Shown here: positions 23,280 through 33,647 of the stretch, piece after piece | How the letters are laid out: each line of letters starts with the position of its first letter | How positions within the stretch are numbered: position 1 is the stretch's first letter | Source of the DNA: Fomitopsis serialis | Lineage: Eukaryota; Basidiomycota; Agaricomycetes; Polyporales; Fomitopsidaceae | NCBI RefSeq assembly: GCF_022376445.1 | Contig: NW_025955288.1 | Coordinates: 1-44,627 of the forward strand | Direction of reading: 5' to 3' | DNA length: 44,627 nucleotides | The notes under the pieces: generated by a model | Seen by the model: only the letters and a program-made list of their open reading frames with translations | The model's database searches: none | Told to the model about the DNA's origin: nothing | Made by a program: the position numbers and the translations under genes

Positions 23280-23884
23280 TCAATGATTCACGTCTCCTCC
23301 TCTGACTAGATTCGGATCAAACACCTCTCGTGTCTTTCATTTATGAGCTTTTCGTGACGCCACGCAAGACGGGCGATTCGGAGGGACGACGATCTTCATG
23401 CCGATCTTGAACACACCCGCGGCCTTGCCTCACCCACAGTCGTCGACGATCCAGGCGCGATCGTTCTCCGTGACCACACATCACGATGGTGCGCTCGCCG
23501 GCAGTCCGATCCACATACCCTTATGGAAAGCCAAAACCCCCTTGCATTCTGGTAGGCTACTGAGTGGCACTCTGTCGAACCACGACCTCTTTGACTCGAA
23601 GCCGAGAACGCTCTGTGTGTTTGTCAGACGTTCCCGCTGAGGCGAACAATTGCAGGACGTCCCTTGCAATGCCGCGTCCCGGGTGGCGAAAGCTCCACCC
23701 TCTGTGTGCATTGTCCATGAACGGGCACACCCCTGCCCGCGTTTGAGCCTCTCACCAGAGCTTAAATACCGCGCGTATAGCCCGTCCGTCTGTCTTCCGT
23801 ATCTCAAGCAATGACCGTCCGCACGCTCAGAACGCGACTCCCGACTCCCGACGAACTAGTCACCATTCCTCTTAACCAGAACCT
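23280..23884 (-). repeat. right arm of ~0.6 kb inverted repeat
   Basis: Reverse-complement match of 8836-9450. It contains the TATA box at 23760-23769 and the ATG at 23811 of the right-hand zinc-finger copy. Sequence outside 23884 does not match the left flank. Confidence 0.85.
23760..23769 (+). promoter_or_regulatory. TATA box of right zinc-finger copy
   Basis: CTTAAATACC, 42-51 bp upstream of the ATG at 23811; identical position and sequence to the left arm on its minus strand. Confidence 0.5.
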
Positions 23885-25332
23885 ATCAACGGACTATGGG
23901 AGGCAGTTCACCATTCACTTCCCCCCTCAGTCCCACTATCGGCCTCGACCGGCGCTGCATGGGGTTCAATCGCGACACCTCCGTTCATCACTCGAACCAC
24001 TGCGAAGAGCCCTTGTACGTATTCGGAGCGAGAGTCCTCAGTCCTATCTCACCTTTGTCAACCGCTGATTGTCAGTGCGTTTCTGTCAGAACCTGGCTTC
24101 GCCTCGGACTTCCCGATCACGGACGAAGAAGTGGAATCCGTCGTGGATGGGCTATACCACGACGTGGGCTCACAGCCGCCGACGGCATCTGGCTCTGAGG
24201 CTCCAGTCTCCTCACACGGAGTAAGAAGCACTCGAAAGGCAGCGTACGTAACTGTCTCGTTCTGCACACACACTATTGTCTCTAACATTGCTTCATCATC
24301 AGCAGTCGTGCCAAGGGGCGTGAGCTCCCCGCTCGTACCAAGCAACGGAGTGTGAACCCCACAAGTATCACGGACGTCGCCCCGGGGCAGGCGACCTCGA
24401 CGGTCCCTTTTGGCTACGAAGTACGACAACGTCAGCCCGCGGCGTCGTCCTCACGAATAACTTGGGAAGGACTAGCTATACAGGAGCGAGGGATGGGCAG
24501 AATGTAGGCACAACAGATGCTTCATCGGAGATCTTCGCTGATGGAGTTACTATGAACTAGCTCACCATCAAATACGCGAGGTCCCATGCCTCCGCTCGTG
24601 ACAAATGCCTACGTCGGGCCGTTTGTAGGAGCAGACCCGAGCATCGCGTTTCTTCCCCTGCCGTTCGACATACCGTACGTAGCCGCATCGTGTATCCCCT
24701 TCGTTCCAGAGGTTGACAGCCATTTCTCCGCATTATAGGGTGGTGGACGAGCCGCGCGTCGCAAACAGGCAAGGATATGAAACCTTCCGAACCCATTCGG
24801 TCTCACACTTCGGGCGTGCCCTATATGCCCGTTGTTCCGTCGGTGCCCATCCAGGACGGACACTTCGTACATAGCTTCGTTCATGCTGTGTACCAGCCGC
24901 ATCACCAACTCGACAGTGGGTTCGACGGGATTCCCAACGAGACTTCCGACACACGTCCCTCCGCTGCTGCAGGATCCGGTCGCAAGCGCAGACGGAGCGC
25001 AGGCGGCGAGGAGGGTGAGGACGCGCGCCCATGCCCCGCGCCATACGTCCCTTAGCCGGTGGGAGGGCTGTTCATACTCTGGGACAGTAGACTCGGAAGC
25101 CGTCGTGGTTCACTTTAAAGACGTGCACGACTGCGGCCATCACAACGACCGGAAGCGTGGCAATCAGCAACGCGATGAAGAAAATGCGACGGAGGGCCAG
25201 GAGAACACTGCGGGCATGGCTGGTCATGCAAAAGACGGCAAGGTTGCATGCAAAGTGCCGCGAGAATGCAACCCGGACGTTCATTCCAAAGACACACCCA
25301 CGGGATCCATTGGCGCCATGCGGGACACATGA
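23811..25332 (+). pseudogene. C2H2 zinc-finger family gene (right copy), probably damaged
   Basis: The ATG at 23811 gives MTVRTLRTRL and TPDELVTIPLNQN. A coherent frame then runs from about 23882 to 24243, offset from that ATG, including TDEEVESVVDGLYHDVGS. A clear intron follows (24244-24302, gtacgt, ctaac branch point), then an exon reading SRAKGRELPARTKQR to a TAG near 24509. Further coding-like exons are MPPLVTNAYVGPFVGADPS (from 24594) and a piece with VPIQDGHFVHSFVHAVY (24777-25055) ending in RKRRRS and an acidic GEEGED. The finger reads RWEGCSYSG with two histidines (about 25060-25125), but the position of the first cysteine is AGC (Ser). The end at 25332 is that of the open frame. The layout basic patch, acidic stretch, finger matches the left copies. 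The offset after NQN is the same in both copies, so an intron beginning gtatct at 23801 is possible there. Confidence 0.5.
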
Positions 25333-26694
25333 GGAAAGTCAAACTGCCGTCGGAGAGCTGGTCAGTCGTCCTTCCTAGTCGAAGTTCGACGGTTTAAGGG
25401 CAGACTTACTGAAGGTTATCTCAGCGAACCACATGCGCACATCGCCATCCCGCGCAGCGTCCGGCGGCTGCAGTCGCACCTCGTCCAGGCGTGTGAGAGA
25501 TGGTGGTGCGTTCGAGCGTATGCAGGCCGGGTCCAGTCGCAGGGATGCGCCAAGTGCGTGAATGCTGCAGTGCCATCGCAATGCTGGGGATCAAGGTCGC
25601 GTTCCTCGTGATTCGCGTCGCGGAAGCTGAGCATGCTCCTACGTCAACCCGTCTGGGCAGGCGCTTGGAAAAGTTGGAATGTACATTCAAGAGCGCGTAC
25701 GCATCGCTGACAGCAGGTGGTCGGGATCCGCTCACTTGAGGATCTATCGTAGCCTGCCCACGTCAGCCCGTTCTCATTGACCTTCATCGTCGGACTGCCA
25801 CATATTATACTGTCGTAGTACGCGAATAGTGAGAACGATCGAGGTTATCTTGCTGTCTGGCACGGAGTACTAAGTACCTGTCTGTTGGACTGTTGCAGTA
25901 CTTGGTATAGAATCTAGATGCGCCTCGATCGGCGTTGTCAGCTAGTCTCCCCAGGCAGACGTAGACAATTCCTTCAACCTTCGTGCCTCAGGATATCCTT
26001 GTCTGACCTGTCAGCCACGGGTAACACCGTAGCTCCAGCCGCCACCGCGCCGCCCTCCTCCAGCCCTCCTCCGTCTTCACTTCGACACTCGGACGCCTAT
26101 ATACATACTTTAAGTGGATGGGCAGCGCCTCGTACACCCAGTGGTGATGCCAAGATATTATGAGTATTCATCCGCGACGTTTGCGCTGGAAGGCAGCAGC
26201 TCGTCTCATGATTCCGACTGCCAGGACCTCAGCGTTCGGACTCGGAGTCAGATAGCGGATAGAGCATTATGTGAGTCAAGACCCATTCGACTCGAGCTTG
26301 GGTCTACCAGTGTTGCCAGTGGGAGGTGACGGTCTCACCACGGGTCCGCAGCACTGCTGGACTCATGGAGGCTTGATCGTTATGAAGCCAGTGATTCGTA
26401 GAACGATGGCACGCCGTCGTCGAGTCCGAGCCGTCCGCGTTGCTGTAGGTATCGGAAGGGTAAACAACCGAGCAAGTACAGTATGTAGTGATCACTTTTT
26501 TATTCACGTCCTCTGTCGTTGCCGTGCTTCAAGTTGGAAGCAACCGCACGCCTGTACATAGTTCAAGGCTCGCTGAGGGGCCGCCGACCGTCGACGACCT
26601 ACTCAACGTGCGTGGTATTAGCAAGAAACCTGTCTATCATTACACCCATCCCCTTCGTCATGTCTACAGTCCTCCCTTCGCTGCACGTTTTCCG
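25333..26694. other. intergenic stretch without a firm gene
   Basis: Small plus-strand pieces such as the one at 26114-26329 (YYEYSSATFALEGSSSSHDS) look faintly coding but have no partner exons I could join. Nothing recognised. Confidence 0.35.
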
Positions 26695-28834
26695 TCATGC
26701 GTTCTGCTCCGCGACGTACACGCCGCCCTTCTGCTTCTCCACCGTATCCTCGCTCTGCCTCTGCGAGTTCGCCGCAGTCCGCTCGATCGTCGACACAGGG
26801 CCCGTGAACCAATGCACGCCGCCATACACCGGGAAGTAGTACCACACCAGCGACAATATCAGTACCCCGCCGAGCACGACCTGCGCCATACAACCCATGC
26901 ATGAGCAACACGCCTCACTGGAGGGCTGACACAGGATGAAGACGTACGACAGTGTAATTCATATCCGCCACGTCCGTCTGCGGCGTCGTCGGGAACAGAA
27001 ACACGATGCCCATGAACGCCATCCACGCGACCGCGATAGCCGCCACCGGCGCGCCCCACCGTCCCAAGCTAAACGGGCCCGGCTGGAAGTCGTTCTCGCC
27101 CAGGAACCGCGCGGCGATCGGGATCGCGTACGCGACGTAGAGCGCGACGACGGACAGGGAGAAGATCGCGTTGATCGCCGCGGGGCCCGCGAAGACGAGG
27201 AGCCCGAGCAGGAGCGCGAAGGCACACGTGAAGTAGACGGTGTTGACGGGCGTGCCGGTGAAGCCGTTCATGCGGTAGAGCCAGGAGGAGAACGGGAGCG
27301 CGCCGTCGCGCGAGAACGCGAAGGACTGACGGGATGCCGCGAGGACCTGTGCGAGCTCGGTGAGTGGGGCGTGGGGGTACGAAGGAGGCGAGGCGCACCA
27401 TGGACGACCCCATCATGTACTGCACGAGCACGACGAACGACCACAGCGCTAGCGTGCCCTTCTGGCCGAACGCGTTGAAGAATATCTGCGCCATGGGCTG
27501 GCCCACCGGAGACGATAGTATCCCGTCGAGGTCCGTGCCCATGCAGAACGCCAGCGCGACGTTGATCGCTGAGAACGAAGTGTCAGTGACAGCATTCTTG
27601 CAATGCGTGGAGCGCACGAACCCCAGCCGAGGACGCCGGCAATCCCGATGGCGTACACGATCGCCCAAGGTACAGCTATCGCTGCGTTGCTCGCTTCTTC
27701 GCTGATGTGCACACTAGAGTCGAACGAGCCTATGAAAATATTAAGCGAATTTCGGGCGAGCCTGAGTTTGTCAGACGCACAAATTGTCCATAGCGGCGCG
27801 AGGAAAGACAGAATGAACGCGTAGCCGTCTGTCCACCCGTTCACTATATTGACGCGGATGAGTAACGGACGGAGGATGACGGCAAGGAACTGGTGCATAC
27901 GATTAGTGAAGTTGCCGAACGCATACGCCGCAGTATTCCGGTACTCCTTGGGCGTAGCAGCCGGCAGCGCGATGATCACCGCCAAACAAAGCCTATCACG
28001 CCGTCAGCCTACACACTTCACGCATCTGCCACAAACCACGTTCTCACAGGACGTTCAACACGACATAGAGCGTCTGCAGCCGCGCAAGGATCTTCGTGCC
28101 CAAACAGCAGATCACCGCGTGCGAAATCACGATCGCCGCGTACACCCCACTGCCATCCCATCCAGTCAGCGATCTAATGCCATGTATGTTCAGCGGAAGT
28201 AAGACGCACTACACCTGTCCCGAGGTCGCGGAGAAGCTCTGGCCGGACGACCCGATGGACGCAGCGGCCATCACCTGCACCGCACACCCCCAGTCGATCG
28301 ACGCGATCGACGCAATGGACCCGATCGTGTTCGCGTACCCGACAATCCACGCGAGCAGGTTTCGCCAGCGCGGCGAGGACAGGGAGTGCGTCCAAAAGTA
28401 CAGCTGCACCGTAAGTGGTCAACTGAGGGGAAATCGGCAGTTAATAGCGCGAAACGTACTCCACCAGACGTTGGCGCTGCGCTGGCGAGTTCCGCCATGG
28501 CCATCCCAACGAGGAGGATGAAGAAGCTCGCCACGAGCCAGCCCCAGACCATCGCCGCTGCTCCTCCATTTGGCAAAGAGTCCACGAGCACAGACGCTAT
28601 TGACGGGAGCAGCCCGATGATGCTAAACGCGATGCCAAAAGTCTGCGAATGGTTCCAACGTGAATAACTGGCGAAGATGCTGCGAAGAGCAGGTTGACGC
28701 ACCTCGAGCCCTGTGAACTCCCGCTTGAACTCCTGCTTGTACCCCAGGCTCGCAAGGAGCGCTTCGTCCGCCGCGGCGATGTTCGTCTGGGCGGGCGCAA
28801 CGTTTGAGTGGGTCTTTTCTATGTCGGCCGGCAT
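26695..28834 (-). CDS. amino-acid permease (APC superfamily, GABA-permease-like), about ten exons
   Basis: The ATG at 28834 (MPADIEKTHSN) starts a cytosolic N-terminus ending LGYKQEFKREFTGLE. Short introns then separate membrane exons: TFGIAFSIIGLLPSIASVL, then AMAELASAAPTSGG, LYFWTHSLSSPRWRNLLAW, GYANTIGSIASIASIDWGC, WGVYAAIVISHAVICCLG, CLAVIIALPAATPKEYRN, NGWTDGYAFILSFLAPLWTI, SFDSSVHISEEASNAAIAVP, INVALAFCMGTDLDGIL, then LAASRQSFAFSRDGALPFSS and MNGFTGTPVNTVYFTCAFAL. The last exon (26898-26695) is VVLGGVLILSLVWYYFPVYG and a hydrophilic tail. Every joint I checked has a GT donor, an AG acceptor and preserved frame, so the gene looks intact. The FSIIGLLPS, PTSGG and ISEEASNA motifs are those of the fungal GABA/choline/amino-acid permease group. 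It should be a proton-coupled plasma-membrane transporter; the substrate cannot be read from the sequence. Confidence 0.9.
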
Positions 28835-29479
28835 GATGGTGCGTGTAAGGTCGTCCGTTCGCGAGCGTCGTCAAACGAGGTCCACAGCTGAGCAGTCGGG
28901 CGTGCAAGCAAAGTCGTGTGCCGTTGCGCGCAAGAAGAGAGGAAGCCTTAAAGAGTCGCAGGGTGATCCAAGGCACGGAACTCGAGAACCGGCGCGCGCA
29001 AGACTCGACCAGTCGCCCGTTTGCGTCAGAGAGGAGATGGGAGCCGAAGCTGTCTCCGGGTGCGCCCAACGTCTTATCTGGCGTCTTCCCCCCGCGCTTC
29101 GATGCGGGACCACCAGCATGGGCTCTCCCCGCTAAGATAAGGATGTCGGCGGTACGCTGAAAATAGGTTCTGTCGGCCGTCATCAACTGGGTGGAGATAC
29201 GGGAGCATCTGGCAATTTGACGGCCAGGAGAGCGAGCTGCGGTGGACGGGCGGTGGGAAAGAGGAAGCGTATGCGGGGTATCATGGGGGCTGTGCAAATT
29301 CCTGTCGGCCCTCGGGTGGCTGCGGTTGTGTCGTATTTGACAGGGCCTCAGACTGGTCAACGCCGTGGGTGTAAGTATGCGAGAGGTGAGAGAGACGGCA
29401 TGAACATCGACACGCACTCTCCAAGTTCGATTGCCTTTCGATGACTCGATCGCATAAAACGCGAGCCCGATATGGAGAT
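28835..29479. other. permease upstream region
   Basis: No gene. It contains two opposed GATAAG motifs (29073-29078 as CTTATC and 29136-29141), about 240-310 bp before the permease ATG. Confidence 0.5.
29073..29141. promoter_or_regulatory. pair of GATAAG sites upstream of the permease
   Basis: CTTATC at 29073-29078 and GATAAG at 29136-29141. GATA factors of the AreA/Nit2 type bind GATAR elements in fungal nitrogen-regulated promoters, often in pairs. Their position before an amino-acid permease makes nitrogen control plausible; this is an inference. Confidence 0.35.
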
Positions 29480-29869
29480 CTAACAACCCGCCACAGCGCT
29501 AAAGCGCTCAAGACTCGCAGAGAGGAGGAACGGTGACCTTGGGTTGAACTTCGGAGGCTTGACCGGTTGAGTCGACCACCAGCCCATATTGGCATTGACA
29601 AGGGAAAGGTCCAATTTCATCAACCTTACTAGTCCTTGAATGTCCTTCAGAGTGACTCGGAGGCGCTTCATCCTGCAATTTGCAGTGAGCAATAACATAT
29701 ATAGCGGTGTACAGGCGGTTGGAACATACCACGAATCAGTCAGCGCGACCTCGGCCTCGGAGACGTAACACAGTTCGGGTTTTGGACCTCGCAGTTCCAT
29801 GCACGCAACTTGCGGATCCTTAGGAGACGTGCTTTGACGACCCTCTGTCCCGGCATACTGCTCTTGCAT
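29480..29869 (-). CDS. small hypothetical protein, two exons
   Basis: The frame from ATG 29869 (MQEQYAGTEGRQ) is open to the stop at 29480. It contains a good 57 bp intron (gtatgt, ctcac branch point, ttgcag) between SEAEVALTDSW and MKRLRVTLKDIQG; the intron is a multiple of three, so the frame stays open with or without splicing. Spliced length is 110 residues. A TATATAAG-like element lies about 90 bp upstream (29959-29967), and no earlier ATG intervenes. No domain, signal peptide or membrane segment is visible. It could be chance. Confidence 0.4.
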   Translation of the reverse strand: MQEQYAGTEGRQSTSPKDPQVACMELRGPKPELCYVSEAEVALTDSWYVPTACTPLYMLLLTANCRMKRLRVTLKDIQGLVRLMKLDLSLVNANMGWWSTQPVKPPKFNPRSPFLLSASLERFSAVAGC

Positions 29870-30830
29870 ACTGTTCGGTCGAATCTACTTGAACTAGTCT
29901 GAGAGAGAGCGTGCCAGCGGGGACACGACGAGGTTGCAGTTGGGTAGCAGCGATTCTCCTTATATATGTATGCGCGTAGGTGTCGGAGCCGGATTATGGC
30001 GTACCGAAAACTCGAATAGAAGCACCGTGACTGGGATTGGCAGCGGGCGATCGGAGTGTCGACGACGTGCATCGTTTCAAATACTTCGGTTAGAACATCT
30101 TCGATGCTTCTTTGTTAGTTGACTTCCCGCCCGGTTCTAGGCAGAGGTAGGCAGCTGGCAGAACAGAAGCTGTCTGTATTCAGTTAATTGCAACTTGAAG
30201 CAAAGGTTCAAGTTGAGCGCAAACATCTTGAAAATGCATGGTGATGGAGAAGGGTATCACAGTATTTTCCGACTACGGTCGCTCTATTAATGTATATAGC
30301 GGATAGTACTAACACATGGCGGAGGAATGCGCGATATTGCGCAAGACAGATGTCGGCGCTAGTCCGACTCATTCCTGTCCACGAATGGGAATTCCCGACG
30401 GTGCATGTGACTCTGTCAACTTCAAGTGGCGTCGACTCGTCCTCGTCCTCGAGTCTCGACTCACGTCGCTCCCCCTCAGGTCTGGTCTGTGTCAAGTCTA
30501 TGTATCAACTTCTCATCCCGCGTACGCGCTCTGGATACCTTATTAGCGCATGCAGGCGTCGCGTCGGACGAATCGTACGCTGTGACCATCATGGTGGTAG
30601 CTGACGTGTATCGCGCGTTCAAGACGGCACGTCACAGCAGAGTATTGATAGTGGCAGCACTGACGTGGCTACTCATTGCAGGACGCAAGGCCATCGAACC
30701 ACGACTTGACTACACGTACACACGCGCGCGCGCTGCGTCGGTACATATACTACATACCTAGTATGATGGATGGAGACCATTCCCCGCGCTGAAGCTTGCC
30801 AACATATCGTGTCGTTATCCCTACTCGACC
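29870..30830. other. intergenic stretch before Hsp70 gene
   Basis: No supportable gene. A 23 bp perfectly alternating pyrimidine-purine tract (30711-30733) lies 98 bp before the Hsp70 ATG. Confidence 0.5.
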
Positions 30831-33605
30831 ATGTCTGTTCTTCGTCGAACAAGCCGCCGTCTGCCCATCGTAACGCGAGCTCGAAGGCGGGCCCGAACGC
30901 AACCACGGCGGCCATTCGGAGTCTCACTGGCCTTCAAGCTCCTCCTGTTGGTAGCATGCGCACTACTCTGTTCTCCCATGGCAAACGCGCGAACAGAGGC
31001 CGCGGATCCAACCACGCTATCCTATGGCGCCGTCATTGGCATAGGTCAGTCTTGCACAGATTCTCCGGAGGGAGACATAGCTTACACATCCGCCTCGCCG
31101 AAGATATCGGAGCAACGTGAGTGGCCAGTAACAATGGTGATCCTCTGCATTCGTCCTCACTCTGGTTCTTGCGCAGATACAGCCGTGTGGCGTGAGTATT
31201 AGCTCCCTCTCATTATGGCCGTACGAGCCTAACTCAACGCGCAGCGTACATCAGAACGGCAGCGTACAAGCCATCCCGAACTCTTTTGGCCAGCGAGCGA
31301 CGCGCTCCCTCGTTCACTTCGTCGACGGGCTGCCACAGTACGCTTTATCCTCTGGTGCATGTGCTCTCACCGCGTCCGCACTCTGATGATGCACGTCGAT
31401 CGTAGGGTATACGACCCGGTCGACACTCTCCACGACCACATCTCCGACTTCAATGTCCTTCTCGGGAGCAAGTACGACGACCCAGACGTGCAACGAGTCA
31501 TCGGGCGCTGGCCGTTTCCGGGTTTGGAACGTGAGGGAAAGCCCGTCCTCCGGGTAGAGCAGAACGGGACGATGCATGAGTTTGTGAGTAGCGCTCCCGC
31601 CCATTAACCCACCGCTAATCTTCACACACATGTTGCTTGTTACAGACACCAGAATCCCTCACTGCGACAATGCTAGCCTCCATAAAAGCTAGCGCGGAGG
31701 CCTATCTCGGATCGAGCGTCACTGACGCCGTGCTGACTGTCCCTGCCTGTACGTCCCGTCCCTCCTCTCGTCCATCATTGCTTTTCACGCTTGCGCTACC
31801 AGACTACAACGACGCCCAGCGCCACGCCATCAGGTACGCCGCGTCCCTCGCGAACTTGTTCGTTCTCCGAGTGGTGGACGAGCCTGAAGCCGCCGCCATT
31901 GCCTACGGCCTCGACCAGAAGAGCGGGGAATCTGCTGCGCTTGTGGTCGACCTCGGCGGGGGGTCGTTGGACGTCACCCTGCTTAGCGTGGATGATGGTG
32001 TCTTCGAGATCCTAGCGATCTCGAGTAACTCGGATGTTGGGGGGCGGGAGTTCGACGAGCGGCTGGTTGGGTATTGGGTGCAGAAGCATGCGGCGATGTT
32101 GGGGGAGGACGTGGTAGAGGACGCGGCGAGGATGCAACAACTCAGATGGACAGCCCAGCAGGCGAAGGAGGCGCTCTCAAGCACAGACAATACCTCCATC
32201 CGCATCGAGGTCTCGCAAGATGTTCCTCCGATCGAAGAAACGTTGACAAGGACCCAGTTCGAGGCGCTCAGTGGGGATCTCTTCAATCGAACCGTCGAAT
32301 ACATCGACAGAGTGCTCCAAGAAGCAAACAGGACGAAGGATACTGTGAATCGCGTATGTCCGCTAAGTTTTGGCCTCGTCCCAGTCCAGAGTCGTCACCT
32401 AATACTTGCTAGATCCTCCTGATCGGTGGCGCCTCCCGGACCCCGTACATCCGCCAGCTCGTCACATCGCACATGAACAAGGAACCGCTGGTCATCCCCG
32501 GAATGGAGCCCGACGAAGTGATCGTGTCTGGGGCGGCAGTTACAGCTGCCATCATCTCTGGAATTGGTTGGAGCGACAACTCATGCATATTGGCCATGTC
32601 CATTGCGCCTCTCTCTGTTGGCGTTGAGGCAGACGGCGGGCGCACAGTCCCGGTCGTGTCTCGGAACACTGTTCTGCCCACGAGGAGACGAAACCTGTCT
32701 GAATCCCACTCACGATCATCTGTTGGGCTGATTTTCTGACATAAGCTCGGTCAGGTTCTCGACAGCGACAGACAATCAAACGTCTGTCACGATCAAAGTG
32801 TACGAAGGAGATCACTTCCGCGCGGAGGACAACCGTCACCTCGTTTCCTTCGAGCTCACAGACATCGCGTCCGCGTCGGCTGGCGTCCCGAAGATCGTGT
32901 TGACGCTCGACATGGACGAGGACGGCGTCTTACAGGTCACCGCGATGGATGAGGACAGGTGCGCTCGTTGAGTCGCCGCAGTCGCACTCTGAGTAGCGTG
33001 GACGCTGACTACAGATGTATCCGCGCCAGCGGCCACTCGGCCTCTGTCTCAATCATCAACGAGAGGAGCAGGCCGACGGATGATGAGATCCAGAGGATGG
33101 TTGAGGAGGCGGAGGAGGGATCTTGTTCGATCGATGTACGCCTTCATGCATTCATTTCTTGCGGAAGCGCGGGTGACTTATGCGCGGATTTTAGCGACCT
33201 ACACCAACCATCGCCGAGAAAGCACCACCATGCAGCGACTGCCTAGCCACACGACCAGTGGATGTACCTCCACAGTCGTTGGATTCCCGGGCCCACTACA
33301 TCATGTTCATGATGAAGCTGTGTGGTGCGTACTCGTGTCCGTTCAGTGTTACATGAACGATGACCGACACCCTTGCAGAGAAACTAGACAATCTGTGGTA
33401 CGCGGTGAAGGATCTCTTCGCCCGTGCTGACGATACGAACTCTGCGGAAGAAGTGGTCGTCGATGCAATCCGCGAGCTGCAATCTTCCTGTCGTGTGAGC
33501 CCGATCGCAGCTTTGAACGTCTGATTCGATGTTGATTCACCTACAGCCTCGTTTGAATATCCTGCACTGGCATCCTCAACGGTTATGATGAACACAGCAA
33601 ATTGA
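30831..33605 (+). CDS. divergent Hsp70-family protein with apparent signal peptide, many exons
   Basis: The ATG at 30831 gives a basic N-terminus and then a hydrophobic segment (FKLLLLVACALLCSP, about residues 35-49). That suggests ER targeting or a membrane anchor. Exon 1 ends 31044 after AVIGI. Two tiny exons (31104-31116 and 31177-31191) and the next (from 31245) rebuild the phosphate loop and strand: IGI-DIGATYSRVAVHQNG, compared with the usual GIDLGTTYS. Later blocks are YDDPDVQRVIGRWPF, VVDEPEAAAIAYG, VVDLGGGSLDVTLLSV (phosphate 2), GGREFDERL, LLIGGASRTPYIRQL (adenosine motif), then the substrate-binding part with SIAPLSVGVEADGG and the helical lid with ERSRPTDDEIQRMVEEAE. The final exons end ALASSTVMMNTAN. 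No KDEL/HDEL retrieval signal is seen. ATP-dependent chaperone function is expected, but DIGAT and the divergent ends suggest a specialised paralogue. It converges on the CHAT gene; the two stops are 42 bp apart. Confidence 0.8.
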
Positions 33606-33647
33606 GACATCACTAGTATTACATATCGAGAGACACTACATCTTTGG

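Noticed and set aside
26936..27478. 180-codon Arg/Glu-rich plus-strand frame
   Set aside because: Exactly antisense to permease exons.
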